Under the pieces are notes generated by a model. That model made no database searches, had not been told where the DNA came from, and was given only the letters and a program-made list of their open reading frames with translations. From positions 1-62,245 of the forward strand of contig NZ_JAAIKE010000012.1 in assembly GCF_010915705.1 (NCBI RefSeq): DNA of 62,245 bases. Direction: 5' to 3'. This DNA comes from Pseudotabrizicola algicola (GTDB lineage: Bacteria; Pseudomonadota; Alphaproteobacteria; Rhodobacterales; Rhodobacteraceae). The position numbers and the translations under genes are program-made. Below are positions 1 to 7,661 of the stretch, one piece after another; the first letter of the stretch is position 1; each line of letters opens with the position of its first letter.

Positions 1-501
1 CTTCAGATGTCAACAGCAGCTTCCGCCACCGCACCAACCGCTTCGTTCCGCGTTCCCGCATCACTTCCGCTTCGGTGAGGCGCTGTTTAGGTCCAAGAAA
101 ATAAACACGCAAGCAGAAAAGTTGAGCCCGCACGCACTTTCTTGAAAACACCCAAGTTTCCTTGGCGAAAATCGCTGAAAAATCTTCGCGCGGCGGATGC
201 CGGAAGCCGCCCGTCGCCTGCCGGATGCCCTGAATCGCGCTCCTTCGCCCTCGAAACAGGGGAATCGACCGACACACAGCCCGATCCGCGACTCGCCGCG
301 CGCGCAGCTCCGGCGTGACGGCAGGCGTCGCAGCGAGGGCGCAATATCGCCCCGCCCCGAAGACGCACCCAAGGACGCCAAGGCGCGCGCAAGCAGCCAT
401 AGACCGACCCTGCAAAGCCACGGCAGATCAACAAGCAGGATGGCACTGGACACAGCACGATGCGCCCTGATTTCCATCTGCCGATTTTAAATTGAAAAAG
501 A
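1..501. other. Intergenic region without a recognisable gene
   Basis: About 500 bases lie between the window edge and the tRNA-Phe gene. Open frames exist on both strands, but they have low-complexity Arg/Ala/Ser-rich translations, no convincing ribosome binding site and no recognisable family, as expected of non-coding high-GC sequence. Positions roughly 95-200 are more A/T-rich than the rest and could hold promoter or leader sequence of a gene beyond the window edge. I see no RNA gene here and assign no function. Confidence 0.5.
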
Positions 502-577
502 TGGTGCCCAGAGCCGGAATCGAACCAGCGACACGCGGATTTTCAATCCGCTGCTCTACCAACTGAGCTATCTGGGC
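502..577 (-). tRNA. tRNA-Phe (GAA anticodon)
   Basis: On the minus strand the 76 bases fold into a complete cloverleaf. The acceptor stem is GCCCAGA/TCTGGGC, the D arm is GCTC/GAGC, the anticodon stem is GCGGA/TCCGC with loop TTGAAAA (anticodon GAA), the variable loop has five bases, and the T arm is GCTGG/CCGGC with a TTCGATT loop. The discriminator is A and the 3' CCA is encoded in the DNA. It decodes UUC/UUU as phenylalanine. It is the last element of the leftward block that contains yacG, but has a plausible promoter of its own about 35 bases upstream. Confidence 0.96.
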
Positions 578-610
578 ACCGTATCAAACGATCTCTCGCT
601 TGGTAGCGGC

Positions 611-639
611 TGAATAGACGAGGGTTGCGGGACTGTCCA
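611..639 (-). promoter_or_regulatory. Putative tRNA-Phe promoter
   Basis: Reading the minus strand, a TGGACA -35-like hexamer (639-634) is separated by 17 bases from a TATTCA -10-like hexamer (616-611). This would start transcription about 25 bases before the tRNA 5' end. Assignment rests only on spacing and similarity to the sigma-70 consensus. Confidence 0.4.
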
Positions 640-1069
640 GAGGGTCGCGGGAAAAATCTGGTGGCAGGCAACTTTTGTTTCGGGCTGTCCGGAACGGCCA
701 CCGCCAAGTGGGTCTTCATCCTGTTGCAAAGGGGGTGCGCCGCGCAGCCGAAGGCAAACACGGGTCTCCTTTACGGCCCGCGCCTTGGTGGCGGACGGAG
801 ACTTTTGGTCAGACGCCAGAGGCGGGAAAGGGAAGCGGCGCTCCGTCACGCTGTCGCCAGACTGCGCCGTTGCCAGAGCCCACCTCTTTAAGCAGGCCAA
901 AAGGCCGAAGGACGCGCCGGGATCTTGCCCGTCAAGGGGCGCTTGCAGGCTGCCAAGCATCCGGGGCCGCCGGCGCGGGGCCCATCCGTTCCCTGACCCG
1001 CTCCGGCAAACAGACGGGTCGGCGGCGCAGGAAGGCGCCCCCGCCGCGCAAAGCCCGCGCCGCGCCCCT
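640..1069. other. Intergenic region between yacG and tRNA-Phe
   Basis: About 430 bases separate the yacG stop from the putative tRNA promoter. Overlapping open frames on both strands give compositionally biased translations (Arg/Pro/Ala) with no recognisable domain. I find no tRNA, no terminator with a T-run and no repeat shared with other parts of the window. Confidence 0.45.
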
Positions 1070-1249
1070 TCAGTCGCGCAGGGGGCCGTCTTCGTCACCG
1101 GCAGCGCGCGGGGTCTCCTCCTCGCCCTCGGGCGCGGGGATCGCATAGCTTTCGTTCAGCCAGCGGGCCAGATCGACATCGGCGCAGCGGCGCGAGCAGA
1201 AGGGGCGGTATTTCGCATCGGTCGGCTTGAGGCAGATCGGGCAGCTCAT
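1070..1249 (-). CDS. yacG: DNA gyrase inhibitor YacG (zinc-ribbon protein)
   Basis: Small 59-residue zinc-finger protein. The N-terminus carries CPIC followed by FCSRRC, the four-cysteine zinc site typical of YacG, then the conserved ADVDLARWLNESYAIP segment; the acidic tail is variable. In E. coli YacG binds GyrB and blocks DNA binding by gyrase. The ATG at 1249 overlaps the stop of the upstream RNase gene as ATGA, so the two are translationally coupled. A longer frame reaches 1330, but its extra residues lie inside the RNase gene and do not match the family. Last protein gene of the leftward infA-maf-RNase-yacG unit. Confidence 0.92.
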   Translation of the reverse strand: MSCPICLKPTDAKYRPFCSRRCADVDLARWLNESYAIPAPEGEEETPRAAGDEDGPLRD

Positions 1250-2295
1250 GCGAACAGCTCCCGCGCCACCTCGGCCAGCGGCAGGCGGTCGCGCTTGCGC
1301 GTCAGCTCGTAAAGACCGAGCGTCGTCCATCCGGCCAGATTGGCCTCGCCATCACCCTTGAACGCGGCCTTGATCACCTGATCGAGGATGGCGCGGTCCT
1401 TCTTCGACATCGGCGCGAAATCCACCACCACCTGCCCGCCAAGGCCGCGCAGCCGCAACTGGCGCGGCAGATCGCGGGCGGCGGCGATATTCACCTTCAG
1501 GCTGGCGGCAGGGCTGGTGTCGGGTCCGGTGTTCACATCCACCGCCACAAGCGCGCGGGTCGGCTCTATCATCATATGCCCGCCCCCCGTCAGGTCGACA
1601 CGCGGCAGCAAAAGCGCCTCGACCATCGCGTCGACGCCATGCGCTGCAAAACCGCCGGGTTCCATCACCGCCTCGTCTGGCGCAGGGTCCAGCCAGTCGC
1701 GGAACGCAATGTCATGCGCGCCCGCGCCATCGACCAGCAATTCCGCCTCGCCTTGCGTATCGGCCAGAACCGCCTCGGCAAGGCCACGCATCGCGGCGAT
1801 ATCCTCGGCAACCGCGTCCTCTTCGGCCTCGGCACAGGCCGAGCGCAGGATCAGGCCCAGATTGGCCGCCGCCCCCGCCATGCCCGCGCCCGCAAGATCG
1901 GCCAGATCGGCGCGCAGATCCTCGTCGCGGATACGGCGGCTGATGTTCAGCCCCGGCGCATCCGGGGTCACGATGGCAAAGCGCGACTTGAACAAAAGCC
2001 GCGTGGTCACCGGCAGGGCTTTTCCGGCCTCGGCAGGCCCCGACACCTGCACCAGAAGCCGCTGGCCGGGCGCGATGCCGCTGATCTGGCGCAAAAAGCC
2101 CGACCCGCCGGGCAGTTTGACGAAAATGCCGCCCTGCCCCTTCACGGGGCGGTCGGCAATCGCGCGGTAGATGGCACCGGGCAGCACCGCATCACCTTCG
2201 GGGTCCACCGACAGCTCTTCGAGCTGCCCGTCCACCACCAGCGCCGCCACCTGCCGCCCGCCGATCTCGTCGGCGATCACCACACGACCCTTCAT
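1246..2295 (-). CDS. Ribonuclease E/G family protein (short form)
   Basis: A 349-residue member of the RNase E/G family, endonucleases that process rRNA and decay mRNA. The catalytic core is recognisable: [14 protein letters not shown] (Asp253 in the DVN motif) and VVDFAPM (Asp292) correspond to the two metal-binding aspartates of RNase E. It is shorter than E. coli RNase G (about 489 aa), and an S1 RNA-binding domain is not obvious at the N-terminus; this short form is usual in Rhodobacterales beside maf and yacG. The ATG at 2295 overlaps the maf stop as ATGA; upstream codons of the open frame lie inside maf and are not used. A separate full-length RNase E is expected elsewhere in the genome. 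Confidence 0.88.
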   Translation of the reverse strand: MKGRVVIADEIGGRQVAALVVDGQLEELSVDPEGDAVLPGAIYRAIADRPVKGQGGIFVKLPGGSGFLRQISGIAPGQRLLVQVSGPAEAGKALPVTTRLLFKSRFAIVTPDAPGLNISRRIRDEDLRADLADLAGAGMAGAAANLGLILRSACAEAEEDAVAEDIAAMRGLAEAVLADTQGEAELLVDGAGAHDIAFRDWLDPAPDEAVMEPGGFAAHGVDAMVEALLLPRVDLTGGGHMMIEPTRALVAVDVNTGPDTSPAASLKVNIAAARDLPRQLRLRGLGGQVVVDFAPMSKKDRAILDQVIKAAFKGDGEANLAGWTTLGLYELTRKRDRLPLAEVARELFA

Positions 2296-2867
2296 GCCTG
2301 CCTCCAGACCGGATAGCCGATGGCCTCCAGCAACACCGCGGTTTCCGCCACCGGCAACCCCATGATCCCGGTATAACTGCCCTGAATCCACGGGATCAGC
2401 GCGCCCGCAAGCCCTTGGATGCCATAGCCGCCCGCCTTGCCCTGCCAGTCACCGCTGGCAAGATAGGCATTCAGCTCGGCATCCGACAGCCGCTTCATCT
2501 TGACCGTGCTCACCGACTCGCGCGTCAGGATGCGCCCGCCGCGCCGCACGGCCACCGCCGTGATCACCTCATGGCGCCGCCCGCCCAGCAATGTGAGGAA
2601 TGCCGCCGCCTCTCCGGCATCGGCAGGCTTGCCCAGAATCCGGCGGCCCAGCGCCACCGTGGTATCGGCACAGATCACCACGTCATCGGCATCTGCCTCC
2701 ACGGCCAGCGCCTTTTCCCGCGCCAGCCGCGCGCAATAGGGGCGCGGCAATTCTCGCGGGTGCGGGTCTTCGTTGATGTCGGGGGGCAGGATGGCATCAG
2801 GGAGAAGCCCGATCTGCGCCAGAAGCTCCTTCCGGCGCGGGCTTCCCGATCCGAGGATCAGCCGCAA
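2292..2867 (-). CDS. maf: Maf-like nucleotide pyrophosphatase
   Basis: A 191-residue Maf/HAM1-superfamily protein. It starts with the family signature [11 protein letters not shown], and the central [17 protein letters not shown] segment supplies Asp68 and Lys80 of the active site. Maf proteins hydrolyse non-canonical or modified nucleoside triphosphates (dTTP/UTP or m7GTP subfamilies) to the monophosphate, keeping the nucleotide pool clean; some are linked to septum formation. Which subfamily this belongs to cannot be fixed by eye. It starts one base after the infA stop and overlaps the RNase gene by four bases, so infA-maf-RNase-yacG form one transcript. Confidence 0.92.
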   Translation of the reverse strand: MRLILGSGSPRRKELLAQIGLLPDAILPPDINEDPHPRELPRPYCARLAREKALAVEADADDVVICADTTVALGRRILGKPADAGEAAAFLTLLGGRRHEVITAVAVRRGGRILTRESVSTVKMKRLSDAELNAYLASGDWQGKAGGYGIQGLAGALIPWIQGSYTGIMGLPVAETAVLLEAIGYPVWRQA

Positions 2868-2868
2868 T

Positions 2869-3087
2869 TTACTTGAAACGATAGTTGATACGGCCCTTCG
2901 ACAGGTCGTAGGGGGTCATTTCCACCTGCACCTTGTCGCCAGCCAGAACGCGGATGCGGTTCTTGCGCATCTTGCCTGCCATCACCGCGATCAATTCATG
3001 GCCATTGTCGAGTTCAACCTTGAATGTCGCATTCGGCAGGAGTTCCTTGACGACACCGGGGAATTCGAGAATGTCTTCCTTGGCCAT
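2869..3087 (-). CDS. infA: Translation initiation factor IF-1
   Basis: A 72-residue single OB-fold protein with the near-invariant IF-1 sequence ([51 protein letters not shown]). IF-1 binds the A site of the 30S subunit and cooperates with IF-2 and IF-3 during initiation. The ATG at 3087 follows TGGAGTGACC, a good ribosome binding site; the longer frame to 3129 adds residues absent from the family. It is first gene of a four-gene leftward operon and has its own promoter at 3138-3166. Confidence 0.97.
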   Translation of the reverse strand: MAKEDILEFPGVVKELLPNATFKVELDNGHELIAVMAGKMRKNRIRVLAGDKVQVEMTPYDLSKGRINYRFK

Positions 3088-3137
3088 GGTCACTCCAATA
3101 AATATGAGCCCGCGGGAACCGCAGGCCATAGGCGGGG

Positions 3138-3166
3138 CATATGCGCCCGATTCTCTGGGTTTTCAA
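3138..3166 (-). promoter_or_regulatory. Putative infA promoter
   Basis: On the minus strand TTGAAA (3166-3161) and CATATG (3143-3138) are spaced 17 bases apart, a good sigma-70 arrangement, predicting a leader of about 45 bases before the infA ATG. The structured repeat at 3189-3264 lies upstream of this promoter and therefore outside the infA transcript. Confidence 0.5.
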
Positions 3167-3188
3167 GAGGATTCTGCCCCGAGGGCGC

Positions 3189-3264
3189 GCTCATCGGCCT
3201 TTACAGGCCTCTTCGCTGGCCCGGACTACGGCCAGCGCGATGACGCCCGTAAGGGCGGAAGAGC
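3189..3264. repeat. Pseudoknot-like repeated element, copy 1
   Basis: On the plus strand the order is TCATCG (3191-3196), hairpin GGCCT-TTAC-AGGCC (3196-3209), CTCTTC (3209-3214), hairpin CGCTGGCC/GGCCAGCG (3214-3237), CGATGA (3238-3243), hairpin GCCC-GTAA-GGGC (3245-3256), GAAGAG (3258-3263). TCATCG pairs with CGATGA and CTCTTC with GAAGAG in crossing order, which would make an H-type pseudoknot stacked on hairpins. The second copy at 53558-53615 keeps both crossing pairs while the hairpin stems change with compensation. The strand is not determined because the reverse complement has an equivalent arrangement. It lies between infA and the upstream hydrolase gene. Confidence 0.6.
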
Positions 3265-3276
3265 CCCCGGGGCAGA

Positions 3277-4146
3277 TCACCGCGCCAGCCGCGCCCCCTG
3301 TTCGTCCCAGTGCAGGTGGTTCAGCACGCGCCCGTTACGCCGCACCTCGCGGATCGCCGCAAGGCTGACCCCGGCCAAGGCCCAGCCCGGCGCGTTCAGC
3401 GGCGTTTCCGCCAGAATGCCGGTGGGCGGAAAGCCAAGATCGGGCGGGCCATAGATCGCGCCGGAGCCCACGTTTTCATCCACCGCCGGGCAGAAATCGC
3501 ACAAGCCCACCGTGGGCGATTGCGCGACAACGCATTGGTTTTCGAGGGCCCGCGCCATTGCCCCGATCCGCACCCGCGTGAACCCGGCCAGACTGTCGGT
3601 GCAGGACGGGGCCAGCAACACCTCGGCCCCCTGCTCTACCAGATGCCGCGCCAGCAGCGGAAACTCGCTGTCATAGCAGATGATCACCCCGATCCGCCCC
3701 AGATCTGTGTCAAACGGCGCAAGGCCGCGCCCTGCCACCACATCCCACTCTTCCCGCTCGAACCGCGTCATGATCTGCTTGTCCTGATGTCCGATGATCC
3801 CGTCGGGCCCATAGAGCGTGGCGCGGTTCACCGGGCGCGCGCCTGCAAAGAACGGCCGCGACGCCCCGAGGATCAGGCAATCATGCCGCCGCGCCAGTTC
3901 CAGATGCAGCGCATCGGTTGCCGCGCCATGCCGCGACACCTCGTGCAGCGCGGCTTCCAGATCCCCCGCCACCGCCCGCCCGCCAAGGCTGGAGAGTTCC
4001 ATCGAGCCATATTCGGGAAAGACCAGCAGCTTGGCCCCCTGCCCCGCCGCATCGGCCACCCAGGCGCCCAGCTTGGCGGCGTGATCGTCGAAATGGTCGA
4101 ACCACGTCAGATCATAGGCGGCGGCGGCCAGACCGAACCCGCTCAC
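3277..4146 (-). CDS. Carbon-nitrogen hydrolase (nitrilase superfamily)
   Basis: A 289-residue enzyme with the complete Glu-Lys-Cys triad of the nitrilase superfamily: Glu45 in LLVFPEYGSME, Lys123 in GHQDKQIMTRFEREEW, and the nucleophile Cys157 in GVIICYDSEFP. These enzymes hydrolyse nitriles, amides or N-carbamyl groups; the substrate cannot be read from sequence, but the length and FEREEW segment suit the cytosolic amidohydrolases often paired with a GNAT domain. The start is GTG at 4146, overlapping the stop of the upstream acetyltransferase gene as GTGA. It is the last gene of a tightly coupled three-gene leftward operon (SnoaL-like, GNAT, hydrolase), which suggests one shared small-molecule pathway. 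Confidence 0.88.
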   Translation of the reverse strand: MSGFGLAAAAYDLTWFDHFDDHAAKLGAWVADAAGQGAKLLVFPEYGSMELSSLGGRAVAGDLEAALHEVSRHGAATDALHLELARRHDCLILGASRPFFAGARPVNRATLYGPDGIIGHQDKQIMTRFEREEWDVVAGRGLAPFDTDLGRIGVIICYDSEFPLLARHLVEQGAEVLLAPSCTDSLAGFTRVRIGAMARALENQCVVAQSPTVGLCDFCPAVDENVGSGAIYGPPDLGFPPTGILAETPLNAPGWALAGVSLAAIREVRRNGRVLNHLHWDEQGARLAR

Positions 4147-4751
4147 AGCGCGCGCATCCAGAATTGCAGCGGTTTTCTGGTCTCCACCTCATCCCCCACG
4201 TCACGCCATGAAAACTCGGCCAACATCCCGGGCAGCGGCGCATAGCCCCGCCCCCGCCAGAAGGCATCGTTGCTGCGCGCCTCTGCCGGACGGGCCGGAT
4301 GCCCGTCGGGCCGCTGCACCGAGCAAAAGGCCACATGGCTGCGCCCCAGCGCACGGGCATGATCCTCGCGCAGGTCGAAGAAGCGATGCCCCAGACCAAA
4401 GCCGCGATACTCGGGCAGCACCACCGATTCGGCACCATACAGGATCGCGCTCAGCGGCAGGCCCAGCCCCGCCAGCGGCGCGGCGAATTCCTCGGCATGA
4501 TCCTCCATCGGGGTCGAGGTCGAGGCCCCGATCAGCCGATCCCCGTCAAAGGCCCCGACCAGCAGCGCATGGGCGGAGTCGCGATAGGTCTGCAGATAAT
4601 CGCGCTCGTACTCCAGCGTGCCGTCGTAAAGGTAGGGCCAGTCGCGGAACACCGCGATGCGCAGGCCCGCCACCGCATCAAGCTGCGCCTCCAGTTCCGC
4701 CCCCTGCAGGGCGCGCACCGCGATGCCCTCGGGCAGCGCCGCGCGGGTCAT
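4143..4751 (-). CDS. GNAT family N-acetyltransferase
   Basis: A 202-residue GNAT-fold protein. The acetyl-CoA binding loop is YRGFGLGHRFFD in the third quarter, matching the Q/RxxGxG/A motif, preceded by the beta-strand AILYGAESVVLPEY. N-acetyltransferases transfer acetyl from acetyl-CoA to an amine; the acceptor is unknown. The gene overlaps both neighbours by four bases (ATGA with the upstream SnoaL-like gene, GTGA with the downstream C-N hydrolase), so the three are translationally coupled. GNAT proteins adjacent to nitrilase-like hydrolases are common, often as fused proteins, which supports a functional link. Confidence 0.85.
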   Translation of the reverse strand: MTRAALPEGIAVRALQGAELEAQLDAVAGLRIAVFRDWPYLYDGTLEYERDYLQTYRDSAHALLVGAFDGDRLIGASTSTPMEDHAEEFAAPLAGLGLPLSAILYGAESVVLPEYRGFGLGHRFFDLREDHARALGRSHVAFCSVQRPDGHPARPAEARSNDAFWRGRGYAPLPGMLAEFSWRDVGDEVETRKPLQFWMRAL

Positions 4752-5158
4752 GCCGACACCTGTGCAACCCAGTCCGACAGGTTGTAGAACGTGGTGATCC
4801 GCGCGATCTTCCCCTCGCGCAGGTCAAAGAACGCGCCCGCAGGCAGCACATAGCGCTGGCCCCGCGCCTCGGGCAGGCCGGGATCGGTCTGCAGATATTC
4901 GCCATGCACCGTGAATTCCGCCGCGCCGCGGGTGCCGTCCTCGCTGGCGAAAACCACCAGATCGCGCAATTCCTCGCGATAGCTGACGCCCATATGCGCG
5001 CAGAATTCGGCAAACTTCTCGCGCCCGCGCCGGATGCCGCCCTCGTTCACCCGATGCTCTACATCGCCGGTGACAAGCGCCAGCATCCCGGCAGGATTGC
5101 CGGCGTTGAAGGCGGCGTAATAGGCGGCAAGAAGGGATTCGGCATCAGTTCTGGACAT
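4748..5158 (-). CDS. SnoaL-like / NTF2-fold protein
   Basis: A 136-residue protein of the NTF2-like (nuclear transport factor 2 / SnoaL / ketosteroid isomerase) fold. The N-terminal helix LLAAYYAAFNAGNPAGMLALV, the strand around DVEHRVNEGGIRRGREKFAEF and the terminal DLREGKIARITTFYNLSDW are typical. Such proteins form small conical dimers that act as isomerases, cyclases or ligand-binding subunits; the substrate is unknown. The ATG at 5158 is preferred over a TTG two codons upstream because GGAG lies eight bases before it. First gene of the SnoaL-GNAT-hydrolase operon. Confidence 0.8.
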   Translation of the reverse strand: MSRTDAESLLAAYYAAFNAGNPAGMLALVTGDVEHRVNEGGIRRGREKFAEFCAHMGVSYREELRDLVVFASEDGTRGAAEFTVHGEYLQTDPGLPEARGQRYVLPAGAFFDLREGKIARITTFYNLSDWVAQVSA

Positions 5159-5234
5159 CGACAAGGCTCCGCTGTTTTGCCCGCACGATAACGGCTTTGC
5201 GACGGATGCCTAGGCCCCTTTTGCCGGGCAAGAC

Positions 5235-5284
5235 GGGGGGGCCAGCCCCCCCGCCCCCCCGGAGTATTTGGAAAGCAGCAAGCC
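5235..5284. repeat. Half-copy of terminator module
   Basis: A G7/C7 hairpin (5235-5252) followed by CCCCCCCGGAGTATTTGGAAAGCAGCAAG. The GGAGTATTT-AAAGCAGCAA part is one arm of the bidirectional module described at 14004-14167 and 57422-57588. It lies directly after the stop codon of the qorB-like gene and upstream of the SnoaL-like operon, where it probably separates transcription units. Confidence 0.6.
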
Positions 5285-6127
5285 TCACAAAGCGGCAAGT
5301 GCCTGCGCGATCGCCTCGGCCGCCGGCGTGGTGGGGCGGCCGATCAGCCGCGACAGGGTGCCGCTGTCATCCTGCAAGGCCCCCTTGGCGGCCCATGCAT
5401 CGCTGTCGGCAAGCACGCGGGCAAAGCCTTCGGGCAGGCCGAACCCGATCAGGATCTCGGCATAGCTTGCCTCGGGCAGGCTGTCATAGCGCATCGGCTT
5501 GCCGGTCTGGCGGCCCAGTTCGGCGGCAAACTCCGCCATGCTGAAGGCGCTGTCGCCCGCCAGTTCATAAACCGCATCCTCATGGCCCCCTGTCGCGGCG
5601 GTGACCGCAATTGCCTCGGCAAAATCGGCACGGGCGGCGGCAGAGAACCGCCCCTCCCCCGCCGCGCCGATCACCGCCCCGTGCGCCAGCGCCGGACCGA
5701 TGGAGCCGGTGAGGTTCTCGAGATACCAGCCGTTGCGCAGGATCGTGCAGGTCAGCCCCGAGGCCTTCAGCGCCGCCTCGGTCGCGATGTGATCCTGCGC
5801 CAGCAGCATCGGCGAGGCATCGCCCTTGAGGATGGAGGTGTAGATCACCCGCCCCACCCCTGCCGCCTGCGCCGCGCGGATCACGCGGGCATGCTGGCCC
5901 GCACGGTCGTTGAAATCGCTCGACGAGATCAGCACCAGCACCTCCACCCCTGCGAGCGCCGCGACATCGGGCGCGGTGTAGTCGAAGGCCCGCACCTCCA
6001 GCCCGAGGCCCGCCAGTTTCCCCGGGCTGCGGGCAAGGGCGACCGGCGCAAGGCCGCGTGCGGCAAGGGCGGCGAGGGCAAGGCGGCCGAGCTGGCCGCT
6101 GGCTCCGGTGACGGCGATGGTGGTCAT
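5285..6127 (-). CDS. QorB-like NAD(P)H:quinone oxidoreductase (NmrA-type SDR)
   Basis: A 280-residue atypical short-chain dehydrogenase/NmrA-family protein. The Rossmann motif VTGASGQLGRLAL is at the N-terminus; further family segments are FDYTAPDVAALAGVEVLVLISSS and TILRNGWYLENL. Length and sequence resemble E. coli QorB (YtfG), which reduces quinones with NADPH. The start at 6127 (ATG after GAAGGAGCCCGTC) is chosen because upstream codons of the open frame would cross the divergent promoter region. The divergently transcribed HxlR-type regulator is the same arrangement as ytfG/ytfH in E. coli, which supports the assignment and suggests redox- or quinone-responsive control. Confidence 0.85.
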   Translation of the reverse strand: MTTIAVTGASGQLGRLALAALAARGLAPVALARSPGKLAGLGLEVRAFDYTAPDVAALAGVEVLVLISSSDFNDRAGQHARVIRAAQAAGVGRVIYTSILKGDASPMLLAQDHIATEAALKASGLTCTILRNGWYLENLTGSIGPALAHGAVIGAAGEGRFSAAARADFAEAIAVTAATGGHEDAVYELAGDSAFSMAEFAAELGRQTGKPMRYDSLPEASYAEILIGFGLPEGFARVLADSDAWAAKGALQDDSGTLSRLIGRPTTPAAEAIAQALAAL

Positions 6128-6181
6128 GACGGGCTCCTTCTGTTTGCGATGTCTTGCAGATAGAGCCTTCACTTCCGATCC

Positions 6182-6206
6182 GTAAGTACCTACATTTTTG
6201 TAAGTA
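6182..6206. promoter_or_regulatory. Putative HxlR-type operator between qorB-like and regulator genes
   Basis: Two GTAAGTA heptamers (6182-6188 and 6200-6206), 18 bases apart, sit in the 95-bp divergent intergenic region; each is part of a degenerate GTA...TAC dyad (GTAAGTACCTAC, GTAAGTATAC). TAC/GTA dyads are typical operators of the HxlR/YodB family. The site is AT-rich compared with its surroundings and could control both divergent genes. Binding is inferred, not shown. Confidence 0.45.
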
Positions 6207-6222
6207 TACCGCAGAGGCGCAG

Positions 6223-6630
6223 ATGACCCCCTCCACCACCGCACAACACCTGATCGGCCAATGGGAGCGCGGCAATGTTCTGGCCGCCGATTGCCCGTCT
6301 CGCGCCATCCTCCAGCACCTGACCAGCAAATGGGGGGCGCTGGTGATGGTCACGCTCGCCACCGGCCCGCACCGGTTTGCGCAGTTGCGCCGCCGCATCA
6401 ACGGGGTAAGCGAGCGGATGCTGGCCCAGACCCTGCAACAGCTTGAAGCGGACGGCTTTGTGCTGCGCGTCGCGCGCGATGTGGTGCCGCCGCATGTCAG
6501 CTACAGCCTGACCCCGCTCGGCACCGAAGCGGCGGGCCATGTGCTGGCCCTCACCGCCTGGATCGAGGCGAGCCTGCCGCGCATCCTTGGCCCGCAGGGT
6601 GCAGGCGGGACCGCCGCCGCCGCGTCCTAG
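6223..6630 (+). CDS. HxlR family transcriptional regulator (QorR/YtfH-like)
   Basis: A 135-residue winged-helix regulator of the HxlR family. The hallmark segments are present: ILQHLTSKWGALVMVTLATGPHRF, then LRRRINGVSERMLAQTLQQLEADGF (recognition helix region), and the wing VPPHVSYSLTPLG. A single cysteine, Cys24 in ADCPSRAI, sits just before the winged helix, the position at which redox-sensing relatives (YodB, HypR, QorR) carry their reactive cysteine. It is divergent from the qorB-like gene and presumably represses it until a quinone or oxidant modifies the cysteine. The 3' end overlaps the convergent phosphatase gene by three bases. The ATG at 6223 is preferred over an earlier in-frame ATG because that one lies upstream of the operator repeats. 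Confidence 0.88.
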   Translation: MTPSTTAQHLIGQWERGNVLAADCPSRAILQHLTSKWGALVMVTLATGPHRFAQLRRRINGVSERMLAQTLQQLEADGFVLRVARDVVPPHVSYSLTPLGTEAAGHVLALTAWIEASLPRILGPQGAGGTAAAAS

Positions 6631-7100
6631 CCGGCCTCCGCCGCGCCCTCCTCGGTCGGCGCGCCAAAGCGGCCCACCATACGGTCGCGGATCTGGTCGC
6701 GCGCCTGCCGATAGGCGGAAAGCTTGCTTTCACGCGATTCGCCAAGGCCCGTCGGGTCAAGGATCGGCCAATACTCGACATCCAGATGGAAATGCCGCGT
6801 CAACTCCAGCGCCATGCGCTGGCTGGCAGGCGACAGCGCGATGATCAGGTCGAATTGCGACAGATCATCCCCCCATTCCTTCATTTCCTCGAAACTGCGG
6901 CTGCGGTGCCGCGACAGCTCGATCCCCCATTCACGGCTGACTGCCACCGAGAAGCCGTCCACCTCCATGTCATTGCGCACCCCGGCCGATTGCACATAGG
7001 CGCGCTGGCCGTAGAACTTCTTCATCATGGCCTCGGCCATAGGAGAGCGCACCGCATTATGGTCGCAGCAGAACAGAACCGACTGGGGGAAATCAGCCAA
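6627..7100 (-). CDS. Low-molecular-weight protein-tyrosine-phosphatase-like protein
   Basis: A 157-residue protein of the LMW phosphatase / arsenate reductase fold. The P-loop CDHNAVRS gives Cys12-X5-Arg18-Ser, and the downstream WPILDPTG contains the general-acid Asp. These enzymes dephosphorylate phosphotyrosine by a cysteinyl-phosphate intermediate; a specific substrate is not known for this Rhodobacterales member. The only possible start that keeps the P-loop is the TTG at 7100, preceded by GGGGGTAGGGC; ATG codons occur only after the catalytic cysteine. It follows the UPF0262 gene by three bases and belongs to the same leftward unit. Confidence 0.87.
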   Translation of the reverse strand: MADFPQSVLFCCDHNAVRSPMAEAMMKKFYGQRAYVQSAGVRNDMEVDGFSVAVSREWGIELSRHRSRSFEEMKEWGDDLSQFDLIIALSPASQRMALELTRHFHLDVEYWPILDPTGLGESRESKLSAYRQARDQIRDRMVGRFGAPTEEGAAEAG

Positions 7101-7103
7101 GCC

Positions 7104-7583
7104 CTACCCCCAGTGCAGAACGCAGATCAGCGTGAACAGCCGCCGCGCCGTATCGGTATCCACCTCGGCCTTGCCCTCCAGCCGCTCCTGCAGCACCCGC
7201 GCCCCTTCGTTGTGAATCCCGCGCCGCGCCATGTCGATCGCCTCGATCTGGCTGGGCGGCAGGCGTTTCACCGCCTCGAAATAGCTCTCGCAGATCTGGA
7301 AGTAATCCTTCACCACCTGCCGGAACGGCCCCAGCGACAGATGGAAGGCGCCCACCGGCTCTCCGGCCTCGGACCCGATCTCGAACACCAGCCGCCCGTC
7401 GCGGATCGCAAGGCCAAGCCGGTAGGGCCCCGGCGGCACCGGCCGGTCCTCGCGCGCGGGGAGGGCAAAGGAATTCTCTTCCAGCAGATCGAAGATCGCC
7501 ACACGGCGTTCCTGCTCGATCTCCGCCGTCGGGCGCGCCAGCCCCCGGTCATCGATCTCGATATGGCAAATGCGGTTCGTCAT
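7104..7583 (-). CDS. UPF0262 family protein
   Basis: A 159-residue protein that I recognise as the conserved alphaproteobacterial family UPF0262. Typical segments are ICHIEIDDRGLARPTAEIEQER, FDLLEENSF and DYFQICESYFEAVKRLPPSQIEAIDMARRGIHNEGA. No catalytic motif, signal peptide or membrane segment is visible and the molecular function is unknown. It characteristically lies between hisD and the LMW phosphatase gene, as here, with a GST gene inserted on its upstream side. The ATG at 7583 is chosen over an earlier frame start because the extra residues are not family-like. Confidence 0.88.
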   Translation of the reverse strand: MTNRICHIEIDDRGLARPTAEIEQERRVAIFDLLEENSFALPAREDRPVPPGPYRLGLAIRDGRLVFEIGSEAGEPVGAFHLSLGPFRQVVKDYFQICESYFEAVKRLPPSQIEAIDMARRGIHNEGARVLQERLEGKAEVDTDTARRLFTLICVLHWG

Positions 7584-7661
7584 GGGCAGGGCCTTGCTCG
7601 TGGATACCGAGGTGATGCCCGAGCCGCGCGCATGGCGCAAGCCCGAAGCGCACCCGCACCG

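Noticed and set aside
568-1146. 192-codon minus-strand frame between yacG and tRNA-Phe
   Set aside because: Overlaps the tRNA gene and yacG, low-complexity translation, no family match.
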